Source: Flavobacteriaceae bacterium CP2B
Lineage (GTDB): Bacteria > Bacteroidota > Bacteroidia > Flavobacteriales > Flavobacteriaceae
Assembly (NCBI GenBank): GCA_001683825.1
Contig: LXTR01000085.1
Coordinates: 1 to 64,000 of the forward strand
Length of the DNA: 64,000 nt
Reading direction: 5' to 3'
Below, in pieces: positions 1-8,432 of the stretch (the stretch's first letter is position 1; each line of letters begins with the position of its first letter). Under the pieces are notes generated by a model. The model was not told the origin of the DNA and did not search any database. It saw nothing but the letters and a program-made list of their open reading frames with translations. The position numbers were made by a program, and so were the translations under genes.

Positions 1-173
1 CGAGCCTCTGCCTTTTCACGTAAGGCCTGCTCAATCTCATGATCATCCTTGGGAAGGGGTTTGTAGTAATAGACGCTCTTGCTCATATTTAAAACACGGC
101 ACGCCCTGCTGATACCGAAATGGGCAAGTTCCTGGCTGATAAAACGTTTACGGCAGGGCTTTAGAGCTTTTTT
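1..173 (-). CDS. IS3-family transposase OrfB, N-terminal part, runs off the window
   Basis: The minus strand from about 173 to 1, in the -1 frame relative to orfA, encodes residues typical of the OrfB start: CRKRFISQEL, then GISRACRVLNMSKSVYYY. OrfB supplies the DDE integrase domain, which would lie outside the window. No good independent start is seen before the overlap with orfA, so OrfAB is probably made by frameshifting at the A-run at 168-174. The call follows from the sequence pattern of the IS3 family and its position after OrfA. Confidence 0.8.
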
Positions 174-427
174 TCAATGATCTCCTTGGCCATTTGGTGG
201 TCCAGGGCTAGAGTGGCATACATTTGCTTGAGCTTGCGGTTCTCCTCCTCAAGTTCCTTGATCCGTTTTAGCTCCTTACCACTCATTCCGGCATAGCGCT
301 CCCGCCACTTATAAAAAGCAGCCGTACTAACGCTATACTCCCGGCTGATCTCCGCGGCGGTCTTACCGTTATCGAATTCCTTTAAAATCTTGGCAATCTG
401 GGTAGGTGAAAATTTACTCTTCTTCAT
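161..427 (-). CDS. IS3-family transposase OrfA
   Basis: An 88-residue DNA-binding subunit of an IS3-type transposase. The N-terminus begins KKSKFSPTQIAKIL and carries the helix-turn-helix with the typical AAFYKWRERYAGM, followed by a leucine-zipper-like coiled coil (about residues 55-88, ELEEENRKLKQMYATLALD). Length and architecture are normal for the family. The last codons read GAA AAA AAG CTC TAA. The A AAA AAG heptamer there (173-167, minus strand) is the standard -1 slippery site that fuses OrfA to OrfB. Start ATG at 427-425. Confidence 0.9.
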   Translation of the reverse strand: MKKSKFSPTQIAKILKEFDNGKTAAEISREYSVSTAAFYKWRERYAGMSGKELKRIKELEEENRKLKQMYATLALDHQMAKEIIEKKL

Positions 428-477
428 GGGTTGAACTATGTTTAAAATTAATCATTTTTATAATTTTAAACAGTTCG

Positions 478-1062
478 GTTTTAAGGGTAGCTTACAGTCC
501 AGAGTTTGATAACATTAGAAATGCGTTTTTCAGTCAATCTAAAGCATTACTATTAGTTGAAGGAGAAACAGACAAAGAATACTTGGAACTTCTGCGTGAT
601 GAAAGTCATGGTAAAAATAAGCTTGATTTTGACGGTGAAATATATGCTTATGGTGGTTGGAGTACCTTGACAAACACCGTAATGATGAAATTCTTAAAAG
701 AGAAATACTCAAAGCTAATTGTAACATTTGACTTAGACGCGTACTCCAAAGTAAAATCCAGTATGACTAGTTTGATGCTTAACGAAAACAAGGACTATTT
801 CAAAATTGGCATAGATAAAGGTGGAAAAAGGGCAATCGAAGGTCTTTTGCCCGACAACGTATTCAATAAGGTTTGGACAGGTAATAGCGAGTTAGTTCTG
901 CAAACTCAATCAGACAATGATAAGGAAGCAAAATCTGCAAAAAATCAACTTAAAAAATTGTACTTGGAAGAATTCAAGAAAACGTCAAAACCCGGAAACG
1001 AACACTTTGCTGAGTTTTATAAATTAACAAATACTCTGAATAAGTCATTTAAAACAAAATAA
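478..1062 (+). pseudogene. C-terminal TOPRIM remnant of an OLD-like ATP-dependent nuclease, cut by the IS
   Basis: The reading frame is open from inside the IS end to the stop at 1060-1062. Its native part starts near VAYSPEFDNIR and runs on through FFSQSKALLLVEGETDKEYL. VEGETD is the TOPRIM glutamate motif, and LIVTFDLDAY supplies the acidic DxD motif about 60 residues later. OLD/AAA_15-type proteins have an N-terminal ABC-type ATPase before this domain. None is present here, so the gene is probably beheaded by the IS. The region is much richer in A+T than the genes from 2.2 kb on, which suggests acquisition. Family assignment is from motifs only; a stand-alone TOPRIM protein is a less likely alternative. 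Confidence 0.6.
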
Positions 1063-1063
1063 A

Positions 1064-1195
1064 AACGGCTTACAGCAACGCATCTAGCTTATGGCGGGTG
1101 AACGGCTACCAGCAAGGTTTTCGCTCCGTAGCCAGCTTTGGTTTCGGTGGACAGGAAAGTGCTTCGAAACCGCCACAAGCCATATGCAAACCGTT
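1064..1195. other. Branched inverted-repeat element after the TOPRIM gene
   Basis: The element begins two bases after the stop codon. Outer arms AACGG (1064-1068) and CCGTT (1191-1195) enclose an 18-base stem with three mismatches (1080-1097 against 1170-1187). Inside are two hairpins: GGCTAC/GTAGCC (1104-1109, 1128-1133) and GGTTTCG/CGAAACC (1140-1146, 1165-1171). The total of 132 bases and the cruciform shape resemble an integron attC site, but I see no integrase. It could instead be a 3' RNA structure. Confidence 0.5.
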
Positions 1196-1240
1196 ACCAT
1201 TCATAGTTAAAAACCCGGCAGAAACTATAAACTGAACTAG

Positions 1241-1792
1241 ATGAAGAACATAAATCATGTAATAATCCTAACCACGATAATGTTGTCTCCTCTATTTGCT
1301 CAGCCAATTTTCACCCAGGAAAATGCCTTTATCAGGGAATACTTAGAGCGACTGGAAAACTCAAGAAAATATTTAATCCTGATCGCGGAAAGTATGCCGG
1401 AGAATAATTATGACTTCAAAGCAACGCCCGAATCAATGAGTTTCGCCGAAAACTTAATGCACATCGGATGGGCAATGGATTGGCATAGCCAATCACTATT
1501 GGGCGAACGTGAGGCCAGAGATTGGAATGCCGACATGGAACTCAAAGTGGATAACAAATCAAAACAGGAAATGATTGATAAAATTGACGAGACTTTTTAT
1601 AAAACTATCGAGTTCATTTCAAACTTTGACATAAACCGACTTGATGAAAAGTTGGACTATTTTGGTTCGGACAGAACAAAAAGGCAAATTCTATTATTAC
1701 TTGCAGATCATATTACCCATCATAGAGCACAAATGCTTGTCTACATGCGACTGACCGGATTAAAACCACCAAGATATGTTTTGTATCAATAA
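1241..1792 (+). CDS. Exported DinB-family protein
   Basis: A 183-residue protein with an N-terminal signal peptide (KNINHVIILTTIMLSPLFA, likely cut near residue 21). The rest is a four-helix DinB/YfiT-like bundle. Its usual metal-binding histidines are visible in FAENLMHIGWAMDWH and in LLADHITHHRAQMLVYMR. Such proteins bind a divalent metal and some are thiol-dependent transferases; the substrate here is unknown, and export is less usual. The gene stands alone, is AT-rich compared with genes further on, and is flanked by inverted-repeat elements on both sides, so it looks like an acquired singleton. Confidence 0.75.
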   Translation: MKNINHVIILTTIMLSPLFAQPIFTQENAFIREYLERLENSRKYLILIAESMPENNYDFKATPESMSFAENLMHIGWAMDWHSQSLLGEREARDWNADMELKVDNKSKQEMIDKIDETFYKTIEFISNFDINRLDEKLDYFGSDRTKRQILLLLADHITHHRAQMLVYMRLTGLKPPRYVLYQ

Positions 1793-1803
1793 TTCAAGAA
1801 AGA

Positions 1804-1913
1804 GTGGGTTACAGTTGCTTGTACTTGCACATTTCTGAATATACGCGTGGATTTTAAGTTAGGTGCGAAACTGCCTGCAACGGGCAGGCAGGCAAAATTA
1901 AGTGCCAACCCAC
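1804..1913. other. Second inverted-repeat element, after the DinB gene
   Basis: Eleven bases after the DinB stop, GTGGGTT (1804-1810) pairs with AACCCAC (1907-1913). Inside is a perfect hairpin, CTGCCTGC/GCAGGCAG (1871-1878, 1884-1891). The left end reads GGGTTACAG, matching GGCTTACAG at the left end of the 1064-1195 element, and both sit just after an AT-rich gene. The shared start and position suggest a common origin. Confidence 0.45.
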
Positions 1914-1960
1914 GCAATTACTCATGCCCGAGGCCATTGAGATCTTTTTAAGCCCTTAAT

Positions 1961-1983
1961 AAAAAAAGAGGCCACCCGGCCTC
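1961..1983 (-). terminator. Rho-independent terminator for a minus-strand gene
   Basis: GAGGCC (1968-1973) pairs with GGCCTC (1978-1983) around a four-base loop. On the minus strand the stem is followed by seven Ts (1967-1961). It therefore ends transcription coming from the right on the minus strand, directly after the stop of the remnant at 2011. No complete minus-strand gene exists there now, so the terminator appears to be left over. Confidence 0.75.
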
Positions 1984-2010
1984 CCTTTGCTTTCTTATTC
2001 ATTCTGTGTG

Positions 2011-2110
2011 TTACCCCTTCAATCGCCCCAACAAATACGCCCGGTTCCTACGGGCGATGTCCTCCAGGGAATGCCCCCGGCAATTCTCCAGCCCATATGG
2101 GTGCCCCGAC
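2011..2110 (-). pseudogene. Displaced 3' end of a minus-strand gene, similar to the end of sdhB
   Basis: Reading on the minus strand into the stop at 2013-2011 gives RGHSLEDIARRNRAYLLGRLKG. The SdhB C-terminus at 3655 reads [22 protein letters not shown]. The DNA is also close: CCCGGTTC, TACGGGCGATGT and CTCCAGGGAA recur in the same order and spacing. A strong terminator follows at once. It could be a copy of the sdhB end or the last repeat of a lost ankyrin protein, whose consensus also fits (LL..G....N..G.S..DIA......LL). Upstream the frame runs into the DUF5694 promoter and no start is credible. Confidence 0.4.
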
Positions 2111-2194
2111 TGTAACAAAACATGTGAAGGCCTGTCTTTAGGTGCAGAAAACAACCCGGCCCGGGACCCTGACTCAAAAACTATTTTAAACCCT

Positions 2195-3061
2195 ATGAAA
2201 ACTGCACAACTGACCTTAACGCTCCTTATAGCCCTCGCTGTAGCCACTGCCTGCAACCCTAAACCCCAAACCCGCGCCCAGGATGCGGACAAGCAAAAAA
2301 AAGAAGCCCTCCTGATTGGCACCTTCCATTACCACAACCCCGGCCTGGATGCGGCCAGGATCAAAGACTTTGACGTTCTTAATGAAAGGTCCCAGCAGCA
2401 ATTGGAAGAAGTGGCGGAAAAGATCAGGGACTTTAAGCCGGGCAGGATCTTTGTAGAATGGCCCTACGAGAGACAGGAGTCCCTGGACTCCCTATACAGG
2501 CTGTACCGGGAAGGCACCTACTTTGACAATGGGAACCTGTCCGGCTTCCATCTGAAGAACGAAATCTTTCAATTGGCTTTTCGGGCGGCCCATAAAAGCG
2601 GCCTGCAGCGCGTTCATGCCATAGACTACCGCGATACCGATTTCCCCTTCGATAGCTTAAAGACGGTACTCCGGCAAAACAACCAATCCCCGTTACTAAC
2701 CGAGGTGGAGGAGGGCGTGCAATACTTTACCACCAGCTTTGATTCCAGGATCGAAAATGGGGCCTCACTGTTGGAGATGACCTATTACCTGAATTCGGAC
2801 GAAATGCGCGATCTGTGTAACAGGATCCATCTTGAAATCCCCTTGCTGGTGGGGGATAGGGATAATTTTATCGGCCCGTTTTTAGCCTCGGAATGGCACC
2901 GGAGGAACCTCTATATGTGGTCCCTGGCCCAAAAGGGGACAGCGGAGGAAGACCAGCGAATTGTACTACTTTTGGGAGCCAGCCACATAGCCACCATCAA
3001 AGACTATATCGATCTGAGTGCTGACTGGAAAGCGGTAGAGCTGCAGACCATCATGAAATAA
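2195..3061 (+). CDS. DUF5694 family lipoprotein (TraB/EreA-like fold)
   Basis: A 288-residue lipoprotein; the start at 2195 gives a clean SPII signal (KTAQLTLTLLIALAVATAC, Cys20). The mature part opens with LLIGTFHYHNPG, and has IFVEWPYERQ and a C-terminal LLLGASHIATIKDYI. This arrangement of GTFH, acidic and GxSH motifs is that of DUF5694 and resembles TraB/Tiki/EreA-type metal-dependent hydrolases; the substrate is not known. An open frame continues upstream to 2006 but covers the remnant at 2011 and lacks a signal peptide, so I reject the longer form. The GNAT gene follows 51 bases later on the same strand. Confidence 0.8.
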   Translation: MKTAQLTLTLLIALAVATACNPKPQTRAQDADKQKKEALLIGTFHYHNPGLDAARIKDFDVLNERSQQQLEEVAEKIRDFKPGRIFVEWPYERQESLDSLYRLYREGTYFDNGNLSGFHLKNEIFQLAFRAAHKSGLQRVHAIDYRDTDFPFDSLKTVLRQNNQSPLLTEVEEGVQYFTTSFDSRIENGASLLEMTYYLNSDEMRDLCNRIHLEIPLLVGDRDNFIGPFLASEWHRRNLYMWSLAQKGTAEEDQRIVLLLGASHIATIKDYIDLSADWKAVELQTIMK

Positions 3062-3112
3062 CAACAGCCACCCGTGTGGGGCCAGACCCCATCATGCTGA
3101 AAATACATTCAT

Positions 3113-3559
3113 ATGAAACGCATATCCCTGAGGCAGGCAGAAGCGGACGAGCTCCCATGGATCAACCGGCAGTACGGGGACGTTGGTTTTCTGCCTTCTG
3201 CCTTCGATAAAGAATTGATTGTCATCGCGAGCGTAGATCAAGACAAAGCCGGCATTGGCAGGCTGGTCCGGATAGATCAGGCCCACCTGGAACTCGGAGG
3301 GATTTATGTGCTTCCCGGTTTCCGGGGCATGGGGGTGGCAGAACAAATCGTGGGGTACCTTTGCGCGAACACCCCATTCAGGAAGGCCACCACCTGGTGC
3401 CTGCCCTTTGAGGACCTGTCGGGCTTTTATTTGAAATTTGGCTTTAAAAAGCACCGGGGCGGGCCTGTCCCCAAAGAGATTAGCGATAAGCTAACGTGGT
3501 GCAATACCGGGGGCAAATACGATAAAAAGGTTGTACTGCTCTATAAAGAAGGGGAATAA
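3113..3559 (+). CDS. GNAT family N-acetyltransferase
   Basis: A 148-residue single-domain GNAT protein. Motif A, the acetyl-CoA pyrophosphate loop, is visible as GGIYVLPGFRGMGVAEQIVGYL (about residues 62-83), after a beta-rich N-terminal half that senses the acceptor. The C-terminal motif B is FYLKFGFKKHRGG. It probably acetylates a small amine or a protein amine; the acceptor cannot be inferred. The gene runs with the DUF5694 lipoprotein and ends at the shared hairpin at 3582, facing sdhB tail to tail. Confidence 0.8.
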   Translation: MKRISLRQAEADELPWINRQYGDVGFLPSAFDKELIVIASVDQDKAGIGRLVRIDQAHLELGGIYVLPGFRGMGVAEQIVGYLCANTPFRKATTWCLPFEDLSGFYLKFGFKKHRGGPVPKEISDKLTWCNTGGKYDKKVVLLYKEGE

Positions 3560-3581
3560 CCCGCACCAATTTTGAGAAAAC

Positions 3582-3612
3582 AAAAAACCCACCGTTTGCA
3601 CAATGGGTTTTT
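3582..3612. terminator. Bidirectional terminator between the GNAT gene and sdhB
   Basis: AAAAAACCCA (3582-3591) is complementary to TGGGTTTTT (3604-3612). The A-run and T-run flank the stem, so it can terminate the GNAT gene on the plus strand and sdhCAB on the minus strand. Confidence 0.8.
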
Positions 3613-3654
3613 CTATGGGTATAGAGCCCTCTTGCCGGGGGCCGGTGCTGCTCG

Positions 3655-4401
3655 CTATCCCTTCATACTCGCCTGCAGGTACTCCCGGTTCATACGGGCG
3701 ATGTTCTCCAGGGAAATGCCCTTGGGGCACTCCACTTCGCAGGCGCCGGTGTTGGTGCAGTTGCCAAAGCCTTCCAGGTCCATCTGCCTTACCATGTTCA
3801 GCACCCGCTCCGTGGCCTCTACACGGCCCTGTGGCAAGAGGGCGAACTGCGATACCTTGGCGGAGGTAAACAGCATGGCGCTGGCGTTCTTGCAGGCGGC
3901 CACGCAGGCCCCGCAACCAATGCAGGCGGCGGCGTAGAAGGAATCGTCAGCGTTTTCTTTTTCTATGGGGATGGCGTTGGCGTCTACGGTGTTCCCGGAG
4001 GTATTTACCGAGATATAGCCCCCTGCCTGCTGGATGCGGTCAAACGAACTGCGGTCTACGATGAGGTCTTTGATCACGGGGAAAGCGGTAGCCCGGAATG
4101 GTTCTATCACAATGGTGTCCCCATCCTTGAATTTGCGCATGTGCAGCTGGCAGGTGGTGACCAGGCGGTCTGGCCCGTGCGGCTCGCCGTTGATCATCAG
4201 GGAGCAGGCCCCACAGATCCCCTCCCGGCAGTCGTGGTCAAACTCTACCGGCTCCTTGTCCTCGTTGATGAGTTTCTCGTTCAGCACATCGAGCATTTCC
4301 AGGAAGGACATATCCCCTTCCACGCCGTTGAGCTCGTAGTCCACCATCTGGCCCTTGGAATCGGCGTCTTTTTGTCGCCATATTTTGAGGTATAGTTTCA
4401 T
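3655..4401 (-). CDS. sdhB: Succinate dehydrogenase/fumarate reductase iron-sulfur subunit
   Basis: A 248-residue subunit that passes electrons from FAD to heme and quinone. All three cluster sites are present: [2Fe-2S] Cys58, 63, 66 and 84 (CREGICGAC...TTC), then Cys160, 163, 166 and 170 ([11 protein letters not shown]), and Cys215, 221 and 225 ([11 protein letters not shown]) for the [4Fe-4S] and [3Fe-4S] clusters. It is the last gene of sdhC-sdhA-sdhB. Its C-terminal codons recur in diverged form 1.6 kb downstream at 2011. It is peripheral on the cytoplasmic face. Confidence 0.97.
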   Translation of the reverse strand: MKLYLKIWRQKDADSKGQMVDYELNGVEGDMSFLEMLDVLNEKLINEDKEPVEFDHDCREGICGACSLMINGEPHGPDRLVTTCQLHMRKFKDGDTIVIEPFRATAFPVIKDLIVDRSSFDRIQQAGGYISVNTSGNTVDANAIPIEKENADDSFYAAACIGCGACVAACKNASAMLFTSAKVSQFALLPQGRVEATERVLNMVRQMDLEGFGNCTNTGACEVECPKGISLENIARMNREYLQASMKG

Positions 4402-4441
4402 CGCTTTTGCTTTATAGCCCTGTAGCAGCCGCCACGGGTTT

Positions 4442-6445
4442 CTATTTGTAACTTCTCGTTTTCAGTTCAATGTTTTCGTACACCAGGTCTTCCTTGTGCA
4501 GCACCGCGTCTGAAGGTTTGCCCTTGTATTCCCAGGCGGCCACATACTTAAAGTTCTTGTCGTCGCGCAGGGCTTCCCCTTCCTTGGTCTGGTACTCTTC
4601 CCTGAAATGCCCGCCGCAGGATTCGTTGCGGAGCAGGGCGTCTTTGGCAAAGAGCTCGCCCAGTTCCAGGAAGTCGGCCACACGGCCGGCCTTTTCCAGC
4701 TCTTCGTTCTTGGAATCAATGCTGCCGGGTACCTTGACGTTTTTCCAGAAATCTTCCCGCAGTTCGGCAATCTCCTGGATGGCCTCCTTGAGTTCTTTTT
4801 CGTTGCGCGACATGCCGCATTTGTTCCACATGATCTTGCCGAGTTTCTTGTGGTAATAGTCCACAGAATGCTTGCCACCGGCCTGCATCAGCTTCTGCAG
4901 CCGTTCGCGGGTGTCGTTCTCGGCCTTTTCAAACTCGGGCGTATCGGTTGGGATGGGCCCGGTGCGGATGTCGTCGGCCAGGTAATCGCCTATAGTGTAC
5001 GGGAGTACAAAGTAGCCGTCGGCCAGGCCTTGCATCAGGGCCGAAGCCCCCAGGCGGTTGGCGCCGTGGTCGCTAAAATTGGCTTCCCCTGCGCAATAGC
5101 AGCCGGGGACGGTGGTCTGCAGGTTGTAGTCTACCCAAAGCCCCCCCATGGTGTAGTGCACCGCGGGGTAGATCATCATGGGCGTCTTATAGGGGTTCTG
5201 GTCCACAATCTTCTCATACATCTGGAAGAGGTTGCCGTACTTGGCTTCGATGACCTCTTCGCCCAGTTGCCTGATGGTATCCTTGTCCGGGTCTTTCAGG
5301 CCCGAGGTCAGGGCTTTTTCCTTCCCGTAACGCATGATGGCGGCTTCAAAGTCCAGGTACACGGCCTCGCCGGTCTTGTTCACGCCAAAGCCGGCGTCGC
5401 AGCGTTCCTTGGCGGCCCGTGATGCCACGTCGCGGGGTACCAGGTTCCCGAAGGCCGGGTAGCGGCGCTCCAGGTAATAGTCCCGGTCTTCCTCTTTCAA
5501 TTGCGTGGGTTTGAGTTTGCCCTCGCGGATCGCCTGGGCGTCTTCCAGCCGTTTGGGCACCCAGATGCGGCCATCGTTTCGGAGCGACTCAGACATGAGG
5601 GTGAGTTTCGACTGGTGGTCGCCCGATACGGGGATACAGGTTGGGTGGATCTGCGTAAAGCAGGGGTTGGCAAAGAAGGCCCCGCGGCGGTGTGCCCGCC
5701 AGGCGGCCATGACGTTGCTGCCCATAGCGTTGGTAGACAGGAAAAAGACATTCCCGTAACCACCGGTAGCCAGCACCACGGCGTGGGCCGCATGCCGTTC
5801 TATATTACCTGTGACCAGGTTGCGGGCGATGATGCCCCGCGCCTTGCCGTCTACCAGCACCAGGTCCAGCATTTCGTGCCGGTTGTAGGCTTTGATCTTC
5901 CCCCGGTTGATCTGCCGGTTCATGGCCGCGTAACAGCCCAGCAGCAGTTGCTGCCCGGTCTGCCCCTTGGCGTAGAAGGTACGGGATACCAGTACCCCTC
6001 CAAAGGAGCGGTTGTCCAGCAGCCCGCCGTACTCACGGGCAAAGGGCACGCCCTGTGCGACACACTGGTCGATGATGTTGCCAGACACCTCGGCCAGCCG
6101 GTATACGTTGGCCTCCCGGGAACGGTAGTCGCCCCCTTTGATGGTATCGTAGAAAAGGCGGTAATCGCTGTCGCCGTCGCCCTGGTAGTTCTTGGAGGCG
6201 TTGATGCCCCCCTGGGCCGCGATGGAGTGCGCCCTCCGGGGCGAATCCTGGTAGCAAAAGGTCTTGACGTTATACCCCAGTTCTGCCAGGGTGGCCGCGG
6301 CTGCCCCGCCGGCGAGGCCTGTCCCCACCACGATGATATCGATATTCCTTTTGTTGGCAGGGTTGACCAGGTTGATATCATTTTTATGTTTTGTCCATTT
6401 TTCGGCCAGAGGACCGGATGGAACTTTAGAATCCAGGATGCCCAT
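4442..6445 (-). CDS. sdhA: Succinate dehydrogenase/fumarate reductase flavoprotein subunit
   Basis: A 667-residue catalytic subunit, the long form typical of Bacteroidota and epsilonproteobacteria. The dinucleotide fold is at residues 36-60 ([19 protein letters not shown]). [13 protein letters not shown] supplies His73 in the FAD-attachment region. The substrate region includes [18 protein letters not shown], and the capping domain has [11 protein letters not shown]. It interconverts succinate and fumarate. Start ATG at 6445; only two bases separate it from the sdhC stop, so the two are translationally coupled. It acts with SdhB on the inner face of the membrane. Confidence 0.97.
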   Translation of the reverse strand: MGILDSKVPSGPLAEKWTKHKNDINLVNPANKRNIDIIVVGTGLAGGAAAATLAELGYNVKTFCYQDSPRRAHSIAAQGGINASKNYQGDGDSDYRLFYDTIKGGDYRSREANVYRLAEVSGNIIDQCVAQGVPFAREYGGLLDNRSFGGVLVSRTFYAKGQTGQQLLLGCYAAMNRQINRGKIKAYNRHEMLDLVLVDGKARGIIARNLVTGNIERHAAHAVVLATGGYGNVFFLSTNAMGSNVMAAWRAHRRGAFFANPCFTQIHPTCIPVSGDHQSKLTLMSESLRNDGRIWVPKRLEDAQAIREGKLKPTQLKEEDRDYYLERRYPAFGNLVPRDVASRAAKERCDAGFGVNKTGEAVYLDFEAAIMRYGKEKALTSGLKDPDKDTIRQLGEEVIEAKYGNLFQMYEKIVDQNPYKTPMMIYPAVHYTMGGLWVDYNLQTTVPGCYCAGEANFSDHGANRLGASALMQGLADGYFVLPYTIGDYLADDIRTGPIPTDTPEFEKAENDTRERLQKLMQAGGKHSVDYYHKKLGKIMWNKCGMSRNEKELKEAIQEIAELREDFWKNVKVPGSIDSKNEELEKAGRVADFLELGELFAKDALLRNESCGGHFREEYQTKEGEALRDDKNFKYVAAWEYKGKPSDAVLHKEDLVYENIELKTRSYK

Positions 6446-6447
6446 AA

Positions 6448-7116
6448 TTAATGCGTTATAGGGTTAAGGTGATGGTATAAGGCGATGAAAACGAACCCGA
6501 GTGGGATGGCCACCGCGAAGATCTTGGTAAAGGTTTTCAGCCCTGCACTGTATTTGTTGTTCCACCCTATGGACTGAAAGGAAGAGGCGAAGCCGTGCCA
6601 GAGGTGGAGGGCCAGCAATACAAAGGCCACGATATAGATCAGCGTTCGCCAGAGGGGCCCGAATTTTTCAACGGTTTCGGCATAGTAGCGGGTAGGGTCT
6701 TCAGGGCTGGCCTCCACGTATTTGTAAGCCATTTCATGGACCCAGAAATCGTACATATGCAAGATGATGAAGGCCAGGACCACCATCCCGCTGAGGATCA
6801 TGTTCCGGGAGACCCAGGGCGAATTCGCATTCCCCGAGAATTTGGAATACTTTACGGCCCGGGCTTTGTTGTTCTGTAATTCCAGGTAGATCCCCATCGC
6901 GAAATGCACCACGATACCGGCGATAAGAATGGGCTGCAGGAGGAACTGCACCAGGGGGTTGTATCCCATAAAATGCGACCATTCGTTAAAGGTGTCGGGG
7001 GCAATGACGGAAGTGAGGTTGATAGTGAAATGCTGTGCAAGAAACAACACAAGGAACAGACCGGAAAGGGCCATCACCACTTTACGGGCAATGGAAGAGC
7101 TTATCAATGCACTCAT
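6448..7116 (-). CDS. sdhC: Succinate dehydrogenase cytochrome b subunit (single-chain type)
   Basis: A 222-residue five-helix membrane anchor of the Bacillus/Wolinella type, in which one polypeptide carries two hemes b and there is no separate SdhD. Helices are near residues 14-33, 57-78, 105-125, 156-178 and 200-217. Candidate axial histidines lie in [22 protein letters not shown] and ALHLWHG. First gene of the operon; a consensus Bacteroidota promoter lies 19 bases upstream of the start. The protein feeds electrons to or from menaquinone. Confidence 0.93.
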   Translation of the reverse strand: MSALISSSIARKVVMALSGLFLVLFLAQHFTINLTSVIAPDTFNEWSHFMGYNPLVQFLLQPILIAGIVVHFAMGIYLELQNNKARAVKYSKFSGNANSPWVSRNMILSGMVVLAFIILHMYDFWVHEMAYKYVEASPEDPTRYYAETVEKFGPLWRTLIYIVAFVLLALHLWHGFASSFQSIGWNNKYSAGLKTFTKIFAVAIPLGFVFIALYHHLNPITH

Positions 7117-7134
7117 TCGTTACTGGGTTTTTAA

Positions 7135-7166
7135 CAAAGGTAGGTTACCGGTCATTTATTAACAAA
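7135..7166 (-). promoter_or_regulatory. sdhCAB promoter
   Basis: On the minus strand TTTG (7166-7163), a 20-base spacer and TACCTTTG (7142-7135) match the Bacteroidota housekeeping consensus TTTG-N(19-21)-TAnnTTTG in every fixed position. The transcription start would fall near 7128, giving a leader of about 12 bases before sdhC. Confidence 0.8.
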
Positions 7167-7187
7167 CTTTGCCCTTTATTCCTCGGA

Positions 7188-7196
7188 TATTTAGAA
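7188..7196 (+). promoter_or_regulatory. TATTTAGAA site between sdhC and the rimK-like gene
   Basis: The nonamer TATTTAGAA is identical to the left half-site found before sufA (19282) and araC/hemA (51172). Here the right half is poor (ATTTAAGAA). It sits 22 bases upstream of the sdh -33 box, so it could affect sdh or the divergent gene. Function is inferred from the shared motif only. Confidence 0.35.
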
Positions 7197-7391
7197 CTAA
7201 TTTAAGAAAGGCGTATTTTCTTGTTGAAACCTGCGCCCCGGAAAGGCCGGAAAAAGCCCCAGATCGTTAAACAACAGCCGGCTGTCCTAAGGCCGGTGCC
7301 GATGGTTGAAAAGTCGGGGAAAGTGTTTGGAAGCTCCTGGATTTTATCCGATATTACGGGAATCCATCAGGCCGCCAATACCCCAGGAACC

Positions 7392-8288
7392 ATGCACATC
7401 GGGCTTTTATCCACCAGCGTCAACGTCTATTCCACCGGCAGGTTGGTGGAGGAGGCCCAAAAGCTTGGCCTGCAGGTCATCCTGGCAGACCCTTCCAACT
7501 GCTCGGTGAAATTGGGTTGGGGCGGCCCCCGCATCCTGATGGGGGCAAAGGATATCACCCATGCCTTCCAGGCCATCATCCCGCGTATTGGCACCCAACT
7601 GACGCCGCATGGGGCGGCCATCGTGGCGCAGTTTGAAATGAACGGGGTGTTCAGTACCGCCCGATCGGCCGGGATTTTGCGGGCCGGGAACAAGGTGCAG
7701 ACCCTGCAACTCCTTTCGGGCAGGGGCATTGCCATCCCAAAAACCCTTTTTTCCATCAACCCGGACACCATAGAAGCCCAGATCGCGCTCCTGGGAGGGG
7801 CTCCGCTCATCATCAAATTGCAGGAAGGCACCCAGGGCCTGGGGGTGGTCCTGGCCGAATCCGTACGCTCTGCCAAATCCATTGCCGACACCTTTTACAA
7901 AATGCATACCCCGGTCCTGCTCCAGGAGTACATTGCCGAGTCCGGGGGTACCGATATCCGTATCCTGGTGGTGGGCGACCGGGTGGTGGCCAGCATGGAG
8001 CGCTGTAGCGCCCTGGGCGAATTTCGCTCGAACATGCACCGCGGGGGCCATGCGCAACGCGTCGATCCCCGCCCGGAAGAGTTGCAAATGGCGCTGCAGG
8101 CCGCCCGTTACCTCGGGTTGGGGGTGGCGGGGGTAGACCTGATCCGTTCGGACAGGGGCCCCCTCCTGATAGAAGTGAACGCCTCCCCCGGGTTTAAAGG
8201 CATGGAAGAGGTCACAGGCGTCAATGTCGCCGGGGCCATCCTTTCCTATGTGATGCAAGCGGTGGAGGGCAAAATAGCCCCCCTGTAA
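7392..8288 (+). CDS. rimK: RimK-like ATP-grasp glutamate ligase
   Basis: An ATP-grasp ligase of 298 residues from this start. The family N-terminus MHIGLLSTSVNVYSTGRLVEEA fits RimK proteins, which add glutamate to ribosomal protein S6. ATP-grasp motifs follow: PLIIKLQEGTQGLGVVLAES, PVLLQEYIAESGGTDIRILVVG and the metal-binding LLIEVNASPGF near the end. The frame is open back to a TTG at 7221, which would add 57 residues with a basic, proline-rich start. I prefer 7392 because it matches family length, but the longer product is possible. It is divergent from sdhC; the in vivo substrate is unproven. Confidence 0.8.
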   Translation: MHIGLLSTSVNVYSTGRLVEEAQKLGLQVILADPSNCSVKLGWGGPRILMGAKDITHAFQAIIPRIGTQLTPHGAAIVAQFEMNGVFSTARSAGILRAGNKVQTLQLLSGRGIAIPKTLFSINPDTIEAQIALLGGAPLIIKLQEGTQGLGVVLAESVRSAKSIADTFYKMHTPVLLQEYIAESGGTDIRILVVGDRVVASMERCSALGEFRSNMHRGGHAQRVDPRPEELQMALQAARYLGLGVAGVDLIRSDRGPLLIEVNASPGFKGMEEVTGVNVAGAILSYVMQAVEGKIAPL

Positions 8289-8432
8289 CCCACCTTCAGC
8301 CGGCCGCACTTATAGTTTATTGTCATTGTTTAAACCGAAATTATCAAAGCGGTTTACGGAATGCCTTGTTTCTTTACTTTTAGGTATCAGGGTCCCGGTT
8401 TGAGGGGCCAATAACCTGATAGATTCCGGATC

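Larger units (their letters stand above)
1..477 (-). mobile_element. IS3-family insertion sequence, one end (partial)
   Basis: The element enters from the left edge and reads on the minus strand. It carries orfA and the first codons of orfB. The outer end lies near 470-480, just beyond an inverted repeat (439-450 with 461-472, TGTTTAAAATTA and its complement) between the orfA start and the interrupted gene. The exact terminal repeat cannot be fixed because the other end is outside the window. Immediately outside, a TOPRIM reading frame continues without a start of its own, so the element probably interrupted that gene. Confidence 0.8.
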
